Notes under the pieces: generated by a model
Told to the model about the DNA's origin: nothing
Database searches by the model: none
What the model saw: the letters and a program-made list of their open reading frames with translations, nothing else
Position numbers and translations under genes: made by a program
DNA from: Streptomyces humi
GTDB lineage: Bacteria > Actinomycetota > Actinomycetes > Streptomycetales > Streptomycetaceae
Reading direction: 5' to 3'
DNA length: 64,000 nt
Assembly (NCBI RefSeq): GCF_001005085.2
Contig: NZ_LBMU02000021.1
Span: 62,001 to 126,000 of the forward strand
Shown: positions 27,791 through 36,915 of the stretch, piece by piece
Layout of the letters: each line of letters opens with the position of its first letter
How positions within the stretch are numbered: the first letter of the stretch is position 1

Positions 27791-27833
27791 GATGTGTTGT
27801 CCTCTCGAAAGGGTTCGCGGTTGTGGAGGGAGA

Positions 27834-28754
27834 TCAGACCTGGAACACCCGCATCGCCGCCGGGAAGATCAGGAACACCAGGAAGCCGGCGCACAGCAGC
27901 AGCTGGGCGACGAGCATCGACTGGGACTTCTCGCCCGCGCTGCCCTCGATCTCGGCGAGTTCGCGGTGCCGCATGGTCTCGGCTCGGGAGGCGAGGGACT
28001 CACGCACCTTGGCGCCGTCGTCCGCGACCAGGGCCAGCGAGGCCGACAGGTCCTTCAGCTCCTCCACGCCCAGCTCCTCACCGAGCGCGCCGAGCGCCTG
28101 CCACTGGCTGACGCCGGTGATCCGGGCGTCGGCGAGGGCGTTGCGGATGCGCTGGTTGGCCCAGCCGTCGGAGACCTCGGCGGCCGCCATCAGGGCCTCG
28201 GGCAGGCCGCGGCCGCCGGCGAGGCTCATCGACACCAGGTCGAGGTACGCCCCGATGACCCGCCTGAGGTCCCGGCGCTTCTCGGCCGCGTCCCGTCGTA
28301 CCTCCAGGTCGGGCAGGAAGAAGAACAGGGCCGCGCAGACCAGGGACAGCCAGACCGGGATGACCGGGCTGCGGCCGAAGCCCATGGTGTAGACGACGGC
28401 GAACAGGAACGGGCCGAAGACCAGGCCGGCCGCCGCGAGCAGCACCTTGGTGGCCAGGAACTTCTCCCAGCCGCGGTCCAGGACGGCGAGGTCGGCGCGG
28501 AGCGAGCGCTGTTCCCAGCCCTGCTGCCGGTAGAACTCGGCGACCCGGTCGCCGACTTCGGCGCGCAGCGAGCCGAACCGGCCGGTGTCCTGGGTCCCCC
28601 GGGCCGACTCGTAGGCGGCGCCACGGGCCCGCATGGCGTCGATCCGGGCGACCTGCGCGACCGCGCTGCGCTTGCTGGGCATGAGCGCGCGGATCAGGGC
28701 GTAGACGCCGAGCCCCAGGGTCACGCCGACGACGATCGGCATCGTGAGGTTCAT
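27834..28754 (-). CDS. tadC: TadC-like membrane protein (type II secretion system F family)
   Basis: This 306-residue inner-membrane platform protein of the Tad pilus has an N-terminal helix, a cytoplasmic T2SSF domain (about 125-250, with the R.VIGAYLDLVSMSLAGG segment) and a C-terminal helix. It pairs with TadB encoded just upstream. The ATG overlaps the tadB stop (ATGA). Length and layout match TadC proteins of actinobacteria. Confidence 0.88.
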   Translation of the reverse strand: MNLTMPIVVGVTLGLGVYALIRALMPSKRSAVAQVARIDAMRARGAAYESARGTQDTGRFGSLRAEVGDRVAEFYRQQGWEQRSLRADLAVLDRGWEKFLATKVLLAAAGLVFGPFLFAVVYTMGFGRSPVIPVWLSLVCAALFFFLPDLEVRRDAAEKRRDLRRVIGAYLDLVSMSLAGGRGLPEALMAAAEVSDGWANQRIRNALADARITGVSQWQALGALGEELGVEELKDLSASLALVADDGAKVRESLASRAETMRHRELAEIEGSAGEKSQSMLVAQLLLCAGFLVFLIFPAAMRVFQV

Positions 28755-29749
28755 CGGCGTGCCCCTTCCTCGGTGGGCAGCGGCTGCTGACCGGGCTGGC
28801 CCGGCTGGCCGGGGGCGGTGCGGGGCGGTCGTACGAACTGGACGGAGGACTGGTCGCGGACCAGGAACCGTTCCGGGGTCTCGATGGTGGACAGCTTGCG
28901 CAGCCACCAGAAGCCGAGTGCGAACAGGGCGCAGACCAGGGCGAGTACGAGCTGGCCGACGGCGGTGCCGTACGGCGCCACGAACTCGCGGTTGAAGACG
29001 GACAGGCCGAGGACGAACGCGATCGAGACGGCCACCACGATCTGCACCGAGCGGCGCGTGGAGGCGCGTTGGGCCATCACGCGCTGGCGCATGTCGACCT
29101 CCTCGCGGGCCGACTTGGCGAGCGCGCCGAGCACCTGGCGCAGACCGGGGCCGCGCAGCCGGGCGTTGAGGATGAGCGCGGCCACGATGATGTCGGCGGA
29201 CGCGTCGTCGATCTCGTCGGCGAGGTGCTGGAGCGCGTCGGGCAGCGGGGTGCGGGCGCGCAGCCGGTCCACGAGGGCGTCGAGGTGCGGGCGCAGGATC
29301 GGCGCCGCGGCCCGTGCCGAGGCGGGGATGGCCTGCTCCAGGCCGACCGCGCCGGCGATGGTGTCGCGCAGCGACTCGGTCCAGGAGGCGAGGGCCTCCA
29401 CCCGCTTCATCGCGGCGCGTTCCTCGGCGGCGCCGCCGAACAGCTTGTCCCAGAAGAAGACGAGGACACCTGCCGCGATGCCGGCCACCGCCCAGCGGGT
29501 GAGCAGCAGCACGACCAGGCCGATGATGGCGGCCAGGGAGCCGCGCCGGCCGGCGAACCGGAGGAGCTCGGCGGCCCGTTCGTTGGCCTTCTGCTTCTCG
29601 TGCTCGGGTTTGGCGGGCAGGCCGCGGATCGCCAGGATCAGCAGCGCGAGTCCGCCGCCGACGGCGACTCCGCAGCCGAGGGCGAAGAGGACCGAGGTGG
29701 AGAAGAGCCCGCCCATGGAGCCCAGGGAGTCCAGTGAACCCAGCTTCAT
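28751..29749 (-). CDS. tadB: TadB-like membrane protein (type II secretion system F family)
   Basis: This 332-residue platform protein has two N-terminal membrane regions (about 17-42 and 73-103), a cytoplasmic T2SSF domain with WTESLRDTIAGAVGLEQAI, and C-terminal helices (about 240-290). It anchors the ATPase TadA at the membrane. The C-terminal 35 residues are Pro/Gln/Gly-rich. It is located between tadA and tadC as in most Tad operons. Confidence 0.9.
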   Translation of the reverse strand: MKLGSLDSLGSMGGLFSTSVLFALGCGVAVGGGLALLILAIRGLPAKPEHEKQKANERAAELLRFAGRRGSLAAIIGLVVLLLTRWAVAGIAAGVLVFFWDKLFGGAAEERAAMKRVEALASWTESLRDTIAGAVGLEQAIPASARAAAPILRPHLDALVDRLRARTPLPDALQHLADEIDDASADIIVAALILNARLRGPGLRQVLGALAKSAREEVDMRQRVMAQRASTRRSVQIVVAVSIAFVLGLSVFNREFVAPYGTAVGQLVLALVCALFALGFWWLRKLSTIETPERFLVRDQSSVQFVRPPRTAPGQPGQPGQQPLPTEEGARR

Positions 29750-29755
29750 GTCACG

Positions 29756-31063
29756 TCACCCCCAAGCCCCGTGCGGCTGGTAGCCGTAGGCCATCAGGTC
29801 CTCCAGGCAGGCTATGGGCGCATGCGGTACGACCCGGCCGTCGGGCGTCTCCGCGAACACCTCGCTGGACAGCACCCGGCCGTCGACGCCGTTGACCTCG
29901 CGCACGGAGGTGACCATGCGCTGGAGCCGGCCGCCGGTCTGGTAGTTGTTGCGCCGCTGGATGAAGACGACGAAGTTCACCGCGCCCGCGATCAGCATCT
30001 GGCTGGCCTCGATGGGCAGCCGCTCGGACGCCTGGAGCGCGTAGGTGGAGATGCGGTTGAAGACCTCGCTGGAGCTGTTGGCGTGGATCGTCGACAGCGA
30101 GCCGTCGTTGCCCTGCGACATCGCGTTGAGCATGGTGACGATCTCGTCGCCGAGGACCTCGCCGACGATGACCCGGGAGGGGTTCATGCGCAGCGAGCGG
30201 CGGACCAGTTCGGCCATGCCGATGGCGCCCTGCCCCTCCGAGTTGGGCAGCCGCTCCTCGAACGCGACGACGTTCGGGTGCAGGTCGTGGAAGGTGTCGA
30301 GGCCGAGTTCCAGGGCCCGCTCGACGGTGATCAGCCGCTCGTGCGGCGGGATCTCGTTGGCGAGCGCGCGCAGCAGGGTCGTCTTGCCGGCGTTGGTGGC
30401 CCCGGCGATCATGATGTTCTTGCGGGCGCGGACCGCGCAGGCCATGAAGTGCGCGACCTCGGGTGTCAGGGTGCCGTTGCCGACCAGGTCGGAGATGAAG
30501 ACCTTGCCCATCCGGGCGCGGCGGATGGAGAGCGCGGGCCGCCGGGTCACGTCCATGACGGCCGAGAGCCGCGAGCCGTCGGGCAGGCGGAGGTCGAGCT
30601 GCGGGTTGGCGGAGTCGAACGGGCGGGACGACAGGCCCGAGTAGGCGCCGAGGACCTGGATCAGCTCGATGAGCTCCTCGTCGGTCTCGGCGACGGGGTC
30701 GACCTTCGCCTCCCGCCCGTCGGAGTAGCCGACGAAGACCTGGTCGCTCCCGTTGATGTCGATGTTCTCGACCTCGGGGTTGTCCAGCAGCGGCTGGAGC
30801 CGGCCCACGCCGAACAGCGCCGCGTGCACGGCGGCGGCGTACTGCTCCTCGGTCTCCGCGTCCAGCGGGGTGCGCCCGGCGTTGATCTCCGCGCGGGCGT
30901 ACTCCTCCAGGATCTGGGCTATGACCGCGCGGGCGTACTGCCGTTCGTCCTCGGTGGACATCGGCGTCACGCCGGACGCCTGGTCCTGCCGGCGCTGCTC
31001 GGCGATCCGGTCACCGGCGTCCTGCCGGAACCGCTTGACCAACTGGTGGTCGACAGCGGTCAT
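29756..31063 (-). CDS. tadA: TadA/CpaF-family secretion ATPase
   Basis: This 435-residue AAA-like ATPase powers Flp pilus assembly. The Walker A motif is GATNAGKTT (221-229). The Asp box, the VEE/LPNSEGQGAI segment and the His box (STIHAN) are recognisable, as is the N-terminal domain with ENIDINGSDQVF. The start codon lies inside the stop region of the CpaE-like gene. No degeneration is seen in the nucleotide-binding residues. Confidence 0.95.
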   Translation of the reverse strand: MTAVDHQLVKRFRQDAGDRIAEQRRQDQASGVTPMSTEDERQYARAVIAQILEEYARAEINAGRTPLDAETEEQYAAAVHAALFGVGRLQPLLDNPEVENIDINGSDQVFVGYSDGREAKVDPVAETDEELIELIQVLGAYSGLSSRPFDSANPQLDLRLPDGSRLSAVMDVTRRPALSIRRARMGKVFISDLVGNGTLTPEVAHFMACAVRARKNIMIAGATNAGKTTLLRALANEIPPHERLITVERALELGLDTFHDLHPNVVAFEERLPNSEGQGAIGMAELVRRSLRMNPSRVIVGEVLGDEIVTMLNAMSQGNDGSLSTIHANSSSEVFNRISTYALQASERLPIEASQMLIAGAVNFVVFIQRRNNYQTGGRLQRMVTSVREVNGVDGRVLSSEVFAETPDGRVVPHAPIACLEDLMAYGYQPHGAWG

Positions 31064-31899
31064 CGGCCGGCCCCCGCGTGGGGTGTCTGGGTCGGTACGG
31101 TCCAGGCGGCGCCGTACTGCTGGTGGACGTCGGCGGTGACCTTGCGGGCCGAGCGGATGAGCAGCGACTTGTCGAGGCGCCCCCGCTTGCGGCCGGCCAA
31201 CTGGTCGGCGCCGGCCGGGTCGTCGGCGATGGTGCCGACCACCCGGGCGCCGGTCTGGGCGTGCACGAGCATGTCGTTGACCTGGTTGACCAGCTTGCCG
31301 GAGCTCGACGGGTCGGCGATCAGGACGACGCCGATCAGCGGGGTGGCGAGGGCGGCGGCGCCGCGCGGACCCCCGTGCAGCTTTTGCGCGAGCGCGGCGG
31401 CACGGTCCCGGACCCGGGCGAGCGACTCGGGCTCGGTGCGCGAGACGAGCAGCACCAGGGCGGCGTGCGGGAAGAGTTCCACGGCCGGGGTGTCGCCGCT
31501 GATCCGTCCGCAGTCGGCGATCACGTCGGCGGGGGCGTTCGGGGAGTCGGCGAGCGAGGCGAAGGCGTGCCCGAGGGTGGGCCACAGCCCGGCCAGGCCG
31601 GCCGCGTGCTCGGCGACGCCCAGACCGACCAGCACTTCCAGGCCGCCGCTCAACGGCTGCACATGGTCCCAGAGTTGGTCGGGTACGAGCCCTCGTCGCG
31701 CGGTGGCGGCTATGGAGAGCATGCCGGTGTTCGGGTTCAGCGGTCCGCCGTGCGCGGCGGCACTGCGGTAGACCAGGTCGCCGCCGGCCGGGTCGGCCTC
31801 GGCGAGCAGGACCCGGCGCGGCCAGACCGCGGCCAGCGCGACGGCCGCGGTGGTGACGCCGGGGGAACCCTTGTCGGCGGCGATTGCGATGAGCGCCAT
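31060..31899 (-). CDS. CpaE/TadZ-like MinD-family ATPase
   Basis: This 279-residue MinD/ParA-like protein probably positions the Tad machinery. The deviant P-loop appears as ADKGSPGVTT near residue 8, with Gly-Val in place of the usual Gly-Lys-Thr; the lysine at position 10 is the early signature lysine. A LLAEADPAGGD strand follows. The loss of the canonical lysine before Thr suggests weak or no ATP hydrolysis, as reported for some TadZ proteins. It is coupled to tadA by overlapping start and stop. Confidence 0.85.
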   Translation of the reverse strand: MALIAIAADKGSPGVTTAAVALAAVWPRRVLLAEADPAGGDLVYRSAAAHGGPLNPNTGMLSIAATARRGLVPDQLWDHVQPLSGGLEVLVGLGVAEHAAGLAGLWPTLGHAFASLADSPNAPADVIADCGRISGDTPAVELFPHAALVLLVSRTEPESLARVRDRAAALAQKLHGGPRGAAALATPLIGVVLIADPSSSGKLVNQVNDMLVHAQTGARVVGTIADDPAGADQLAGRKRGRLDKSLLIRSARKVTADVHQQYGAAWTVPTQTPHAGAGR

Positions 31900-31916
31900 G
31901 GGGTGGGAGCCGCCTT

Positions 31917-32666
31917 CTAGTTGCCGTTGCCGGATACGCCGGGAACACGGACGAGGGCGACCTCGCCGTTGGACGCGGCCTGCGCGAGCGCGGCGGCCTC
32001 GTCGTCGTCGACGGTGAGCGTGACGGCCAGGTTGGTGCTGCTGACGAAGTCGGTGTCGCTGCTCTTGCCGTCCGGCACGTAACTGACGGTGGCGCGGCCG
32101 ACGATCGGGGAGCCGCCGCCGGACGACGAGGAACCGCTGGACGACGAGGAGCCGCTGGAGGACGAGGAACCGCCGCTGGTCACGCGGTAGGCGGCGACGA
32201 CGTCACCGATCTCGAGGCCGCTCGGGTACTGGCCCTGCTTGAGGGAGAGGCCGACGGTGGCCTTCCCGTCGGCCAGCGCGCTGCCGCTGCCGAACATCTC
32301 GCCGACGGCGACCACGCCCTTGGGGATGGTGTTGACGGCCTTCAGCTTCCGCAGGGCGCCCAGCTGGGACCACTTGACGTAGTTGATGCTGTCGTCGGCC
32401 GCGACCATCACGGACGTCACGTTGTCGTTGGTCACCGAGGAACCGGCGGGGATCTCGGCGGTGGTCTTGATGACCTCGATCCGGTCACCGGCCTGTAGCA
32501 CCAGCGTGGTGGCGCCCAGCGCGCCGAGCAGGATCAGCAGCACGGCGAGCGCGGCCAGCGCCGGCTTGCGCTCGCGGGGCGCGGTGGGAAGGCGGTCACC
32601 GACCGAAGGCTGAACCGGACCGGCGGAACGACCGGCGCCCGCCCCCGTACGCTCCTGGATCTTCAC
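31917..32666 (-). CDS. CpaB/RcpC-like SAF-domain protein
   Basis: This 249-residue protein has one membrane helix near residues 35-58 and an exported SAF/RcpC-like domain (IEVIKTTAEIPAGSSVTNDNV..., IPKGVVAVGEMF). A Ser/Gly-only stretch (about 167-188) interrupts the second half. CpaB proteins sit in the periplasm or outer face and stabilise the pilus channel. It is the first gene of the leftward Tad operon, whose promoter must be in 32667-33166. Confidence 0.86.
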   Translation of the reverse strand: MKIQERTGAGAGRSAGPVQPSVGDRLPTAPRERKPALAALAVLLILLGALGATTLVLQAGDRIEVIKTTAEIPAGSSVTNDNVTSVMVAADDSINYVKWSQLGALRKLKAVNTIPKGVVAVGEMFGSGSALADGKATVGLSLKQGQYPSGLEIGDVVAAYRVTSGGSSSSSGSSSSSGSSSSGGGSPIVGRATVSYVPDGKSSDTDFVSSTNLAVTLTVDDDEAAALAQAASNGEVALVRVPGVSGNGN

Positions 32667-33166
32667 GCAACCGCTCCCCGTTAACCCAGACTGTGTCTGT
32701 CAAGAACTTCCGAACTCGACACGAAACACCCCGACTCGGGCGAATACTCCGGTGGGGGGTGAGTGTCAAGCGCTCGCACCGTATCAGCCGCACATAAGCC
32801 CCTCAAGGCACGCCCGGACTCCTTGACCTCACCGAAATCGTCGTTGCGATCTGCAACGACGCTGACCTGTGCGGCGGTTGGGAACACGGGGGCGCGACGA
32901 CCGGCCGGGCTGTGCGCCGGCGAATCCACAACGGCCCGTTCGGGCACCGCCCGTGGCCCTGACCGTCACCACGCACCCATGAGGCCTGCACGAATTGCTC
33001 ACCCCCCGCCGCCGGTCCGCGCCGCGACCGCCGGCCGGCGGCGTCACCCGCGGCGTCGTCCGGGCGGGAGCGCCCGGCCGGGCGGAGCTTCGCTGCCGGG
33101 AACGCCCCGGAGGGTGAGAACCCGCCCCGCCCGCTGACGGCGTCCCGGCACGGCACGCCAAGCCGG
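32667..33166. promoter_or_regulatory. 500-base gap upstream of the Tad operon
   Basis: I see no supported gene here. The right part (33050-33110) contains GC-rich complementary blocks (CCGGGCGGGAGCGCCCGGCCGGGCGG) that could fold as a terminator for the leftward operon ending at 33167. The left part is the presumed Tad promoter, without clear boxes. Confidence 0.45.
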
Positions 33167-33763
33167 TCAGGACGTGACCCGGACGGTTCGGGCCAGATCG
33201 TCGGTGAGTTCGCACAGGGCGTCCGTGTACGCCGACGACCGCCAGGACACGAGCAGGACGAGCCCCCACGTCTCGTCGGCCCGGATGCCGTACGCACAGG
33301 TCTCCAGCACCGTCCCCAGTCCGTCCCGGCCGACGTCCTGGACGTACGCGTGCCTGACCCGCACCGCCGGGCCTGCGGGCAGGGTGCGGAGCTCGGCCTC
33401 GGGTGGGCGGTAGGAGTCGGGGGTCGGGGCGGCGAGGTAGCGCCGCAGGAGGTCGACGGTCAGGCGCGGGTGACTCTCGTCGGCGACCAGCGCGGAGAGC
33501 TCGATCCGGGCGAGTTCGCCCAGCCGCGGCTCCGGCACGTACGACAGCGCCGTGACCGGGCCCCGCTCGCGGGAGTCGGCGGCGGCCTCGCGGAGTTCGT
33601 GGGCGAGCGCGTCGAGCAGCTTCGGCTCGTCGCCGTCCGGGCCGACCAGCCCCCGGGCGGCCGCCGCGGCCCAGGCCGCCAGGTCGACGGGCGTCCGCAC
33701 GGGCAGCGCGACGGCGTGCTCGGGGGTCCGCAGACGGACCGTGGCGGCGGCGAACTCGGGCAT
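33167..33763 (-). CDS. T7SS-associated accessory protein, module 1 (paralogous family)
   Basis: I recognise no named family for this 198-residue soluble protein. It shares an outline with the proteins at 40100-40762 and 44671-45339: an opening beta segment, an Arg/Ala helix region, the motif LPAGPAVRV in the second half (LPCGPAIS and LPCGPAVS in the others), and a final beta-strand plus helix ending in a Thr-Val or Ser-Val pair. The start at 33763 overlaps the upstream stop (TGATG); ATG 33775 is an alternative. It is the last gene of the leftward module-1 operon. Chaperone-like or scaffold roles are guesses. Confidence 0.7.
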   Translation of the reverse strand: MPEFAAATVRLRTPEHAVALPVRTPVDLAAWAAAAARGLVGPDGDEPKLLDALAHELREAAADSRERGPVTALSYVPEPRLGELARIELSALVADESHPRLTVDLLRRYLAAPTPDSYRPPEAELRTLPAGPAVRVRHAYVQDVGRDGLGTVLETCAYGIRADETWGLVLLVSWRSSAYTDALCELTDDLARTVRVTS

Positions 33764-34413
33764 CAGGCCATCCATTGCAGGGTGCGGGCGACGGAGTCGA
33801 ACAGCGTGACCAGGGCCTCCACGAGCGGCTCCATCGGCGGTGCCGTGGGCGTGGAGAACGACAACAGCAGCCGCTGGTCGCTGTGCGGGACGGCGAGGTA
33901 GACGTCCAGGTGGACGACGGCGAGCTTGTTGCCGTCGGGGTCGTCGGGGGCGGGCCTGCGGAGGTGGCGGTGGCGTACGGCGGGACCGGCGGGCAGGTCC
34001 ACGAGGGTGACGTCGTCCTCGCCTGGCATGCCGAGGGCGAGGGAGCGTGCGATGTCGGCGAGGTCACCGGGTTCGGTGCCGGACAACGGGCGCAGGACGG
34101 TCACGACCAGGCCGGCGGAGACCGGGACCTGGCCGACGACCTGCTGGACGAAGTACATCTCCACGCCGCCGTTGGCGTGCGCGGCCTCGGCCTGGGCCCG
34201 CATCCGCGCCGCGAGCGCGGCCTCCAGCTGCGGGGTGGCCTTCGTACGCCGCAGTCCCCGCTTGACCAGTTTGTCGACGCGGTGCGTCCACCGGTCGGGG
34301 CTGTCGAGCACGATCCGCTCCCAGCCCTCGGGGACGGCGAGGCGGTAGTCGGAGGGGGCCGGGACGGTGGACGGCACGGAGTCCACGGCGCTCCCCTCGC
34401 CGGAGCCGGTCAT
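33763..34413 (-). CDS. T7SS-associated accessory protein, module 1 (paralogue of 44111-44674)
   Basis: This 216-residue soluble protein is clearly related to the one at 44111-44674. Both start DYRLxVPxxWxRxxL, have a helical stretch with A(E)AxxxxGxxExF, then a LVVTVLRP/LLVSLVPR strand, VxLPAGxxVR, and end F.S.A..L.W.. It has no signal or membrane segment. The function is unknown, but its repeated occurrence beside WXG100-like genes indicates a part in type VII secretion. It is coupled to the upstream membrane-protein gene (ATGA) and to the downstream gene. Confidence 0.72.
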   Translation of the reverse strand: MTGSGEGSAVDSVPSTVPAPSDYRLAVPEGWERIVLDSPDRWTHRVDKLVKRGLRRTKATPQLEAALAARMRAQAEAAHANGGVEMYFVQQVVGQVPVSAGLVVTVLRPLSGTEPGDLADIARSLALGMPGEDDVTLVDLPAGPAVRHRHLRRPAPDDPDGNKLAVVHLDVYLAVPHSDQRLLLSFSTPTAPPMEPLVEALVTLFDSVARTLQWMA

Positions 34414-35279
34414 ATGGCGGCTCCGCTCGTCCGGCCGCTCCGGCCGCCTCGCCCGTCGCCCCGCCCGCCGCGCCGTTCGTCGGCCCGGCTCAGGGCGGCG
34501 GCGGACAGCGGGGCGAGGACGAGTACGGCGGCGGCGCCGAGGCAGACATAGCCCTGGACGGTGCCCCCGATGTCGGACGCGCGGCCCAGGACGGGGCGGT
34601 AGTGGTCCGTCGGGTCGATCACCGCGGTGACCCTGGTGCCGGCCGTGTCCGGGTCCGTGCACCGTGCGTCGTTCTCGAACACCCTGCGGACCGTTTTGTC
34701 CGGGAGCCTGACCCGGCAGTAGGTGACGCGGACGCCGTGCGACGCCTGCTCGTGCACGGGTTCCACGTAGGTGACCGTGGTCTCCCGCCCGCGCAGGTGC
34801 AGGTACCACTCGCCGGCGTAGTAGGACCCCATCCAGACCAGGGCCAGATACGCCGCCCCCACCAGCCCGCACACCACGAACCCGCCACGCGACCAGCGGG
34901 TCCGGTACCCGGCCCAGACGACGGCCAGGGCGAGGGCGCCGCCGACGAACAGGGCCTGCCGGTCCAGCCAGTACGTGCTGAGCAGGCACAGGGCGACTCC
35001 GGCCACGGCGACGAGCAGCAGCCGCAGCCAGGGCCACACCGGGGCGCGGTGGCGGCCGTCGAGGTCACCGCCGTACTCCCACCAGCCGGCGGTGCCGGAG
35101 GAGCCGGACGGGGCGAACTCGGAGAGGATGTGCCGCACCCGGCGCTCGCCGCCCTCCTCCGCCGCCATCCGGCGCAGTTGCGGGAGACCGAGTCCGCTCT
35201 CCTCCAGTGCGTCCCGTGCGCTCTGCGGAAGCCGGGCGAACTGCTCGTCGACGCTCCCGCCGCCGTCTTCTCCTGCCAC
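34410..35279 (-). CDS. Multi-pass membrane protein in T7SS module 1
   Basis: This 289-residue protein has an N-terminal soluble part (about 80 residues, with ARDALEESGLGLPQLRR), membrane helices at about 85-105, 110-125 and 132-152, and an extracytoplasmic or cytoplasmic beta-rich segment with two cysteines. A final helix (about 240-262) and a basic Gly/Arg tail follow. I know no family for it. It is co-transcribed with two accessory genes downstream. The upstream gap holds long tandem repeats. Confidence 0.7.
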   Translation of the reverse strand: MAGEDGGGSVDEQFARLPQSARDALEESGLGLPQLRRMAAEEGGERRVRHILSEFAPSGSSGTAGWWEYGGDLDGRHRAPVWPWLRLLLVAVAGVALCLLSTYWLDRQALFVGGALALAVVWAGYRTRWSRGGFVVCGLVGAAYLALVWMGSYYAGEWYLHLRGRETTVTYVEPVHEQASHGVRVTYCRVRLPDKTVRRVFENDARCTDPDTAGTRVTAVIDPTDHYRPVLGRASDIGGTVQGYVCLGAAAVLVLAPLSAAALSRADERRGGRGDGRGGRSGRTSGAAI

Positions 35280-35307
35280 GTCCCATGCCTCGTTCTCTGC
35301 TAGCCCG

Positions 35308-35409
35308 GTCGTCCCGGTTGCCGTGTCGTCCCGGTCGCCGTGTTGTCGCGGTCGCCGTGTTGTCGCGGTCGCCGTGTCGTCCCGGTCGCCGTGTTGTCCC
35401 GGTCGCCCT
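35308..35409. repeat. Six 17-bp tandem repeats
   Basis: Units GTCGTCCCGGTCGCCGT or GTTGTCGCGGTCGCCGT start every 17 bases from 35308 to 35393. They occupy the gap between two co-directional T7SS genes. They read through no supported gene. Copy-number variation between strains would be expected. Confidence 0.88.
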
Positions 35410-35457
35410 GTTGGTCGGGCGCCGCCCGTCTGCTCGGCCCCGTCTGCTCGGCCCCGT

Positions 35458-35526
35458 CAGCCCTGGATGGTCAGCCCTGGATGGTCAGCCCTGGATGGTC
35501 AGCCCCGCCTGTCAGCCCTGGACGGT
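35458..35526. repeat. 14-bp tandem repeat running into a stop codon
   Basis: Units CAGCCCTGGATGGT start at 35458, 35472 and 35486. A 13-base variant starts at 35500, and the last copy (35513-35526, GGACGGT) is inside the coding sequence of the module-1 T7SS protein, where it encodes the terminal TVQG residues. The stop codon (35512-35514) is thus part of the array. Confidence 0.85.
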
Positions 35527-36915
35527 CAAATGCCCGTTGTAGAAGGGGATCCCGTTGGCGCCGAGGCCTGGGACGCTCTTCTTGAGGCCGCCGAACAGAT
35601 CGGCCTCGAAGGGCTGTTCCCAGCCCTGCGTGGGTGCCAGGTTCAGGATCCCCGCGGCGGTCGGCACGGTCTGGCTCGCCCAGTAGAGACCGCCGGCGGA
35701 ACGGGCCATCGTCTTGAAACCGGAGTCGGACAGCAGCCGCAGCCCGGGGAGCTTGCCGCCACGGACGATGCCCTCGCCGATGTCCTCGCCCTTGCCGATG
35801 GCGGTGAAGTACGACTTGATGTCGAAGGACTCCTTCACGACCGACCGCATCCTCGGCAGCAGGCTCGCCGGGCCCTTCGCCAGCGCCTCGCCGATCTTGC
35901 CGGGCTTCACACCCGAGAGCGACTCGGCGATGTCCGCGGCGAACTCCTTGCCGAGGCCGAGCTCACGGGCGGCCTGGACGTCCTTCAGCGCGGACGAGCC
36001 GCGGGCCGCGAGGGCGGCCTCCTTCGCCGTCGTACCGAGGATCCGTCCGGCGCCGAAGGAGAGCACACCGACCAGGTCGATGGCGACGTCCAGCCAGGTG
36101 CCCTTGCCGTCGAGGGCGGAGACGGTGTCGCAGACGAGGGCGACCACGGACGCGACCAGCGCCAGCGCACCGAGCACCTCACCGAGGATGGGCACCCAGC
36201 TCAGGACGAGGGCCAGTACGCACAGCACCCCGGCGATCACCCCGGCCCAGTGCCCGATATTGGCCACCCAGTCCTTCCAGTCGTCCCACCAGTGGTGCTT
36301 GGGATCCTTCAGCCCGTCGTGCTCGACGGCGTCCCTGATCGCCTTCGCCGCGTACCCCGCCTGGGTGTCGCGGTAGTCGAGCGCGGCCCGCAGCTCCCGC
36401 TTGGCGGCGTCGAGGTCCCCGTCGGAGGCCTCCTTCTGCCGCTTCAGCTTCTGCTTGTCGGGATGGCTGTCGTCACTCGACGGATGCTGGTCGAGCTGCT
36501 TCTGGTAGCTGCTGCTGTCGGCGTCGGCGGCGGCCGCCTTCTTCAGCGCCGAACGCACGCGGTTCTGGGCGTGGTTGAGCGCGGTGGCCCAGTTCTCCCG
36601 CACCTGGTCGGCGATGGGCTCGTACGGTACGGAGGACCCGAGCGCCGCGCCGGCCGCCGCATACCGCTGATGCGACTGGCTGAGCAGCTTGACGGTGTCC
36701 CCGGTCTTCTGGGTGAACGCCCGGCCGGCGTCCGAGTCCCACCCGTTCCCGTCGACGAGGTTGTGGAGCTTGCCGGCCTGCTCCTCGATCAGCCTGGCGG
36801 TGTCGGAGATCCGCTTCCCGAGCCGGGCCACCTCGTACGGGTCGCCGGGCGTGAACTCCCTGTCGTCGTACCGGGCCGTCTGCCAGTCGACACCGGAGAA
36901 GTCGTGGTCGCTCAC
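35512..36915 (-). CDS. Large T7SS substrate-like protein, module 1
   Basis: This 467-residue protein is built like a type VII secreted protein. It has an N-terminal WXG100-like helical hairpin with GWDSDAGRAF (58-67), a charged coiled-coil (about 100-195), a long hydrophobic segment (about 224-265), then a GTWLDVAIDLVGVL motif and a Lys/Gly-rich tail to NGHLTVQG. The N-terminal motif is identical to that of the module-3 protein (45927-47210), and the post-membrane motif is shared with both others. I see no nuclease, ADP-ribosyltransferase or other toxin domain. The GTG start overlaps the stop of its small WXG100-like partner (GTGA). Confidence 0.8.
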   Translation of the reverse strand: MSDHDFSGVDWQTARYDDREFTPGDPYEVARLGKRISDTARLIEEQAGKLHNLVDGNGWDSDAGRAFTQKTGDTVKLLSQSHQRYAAAGAALGSSVPYEPIADQVRENWATALNHAQNRVRSALKKAAAADADSSSYQKQLDQHPSSDDSHPDKQKLKRQKEASDGDLDAAKRELRAALDYRDTQAGYAAKAIRDAVEHDGLKDPKHHWWDDWKDWVANIGHWAGVIAGVLCVLALVLSWVPILGEVLGALALVASVVALVCDTVSALDGKGTWLDVAIDLVGVLSFGAGRILGTTAKEAALAARGSSALKDVQAARELGLGKEFAADIAESLSGVKPGKIGEALAKGPASLLPRMRSVVKESFDIKSYFTAIGKGEDIGEGIVRGGKLPGLRLLSDSGFKTMARSAGGLYWASQTVPTAAGILNLAPTQGWEQPFEADLFGGLKKSVPGLGANGIPFYNGHLTVQG

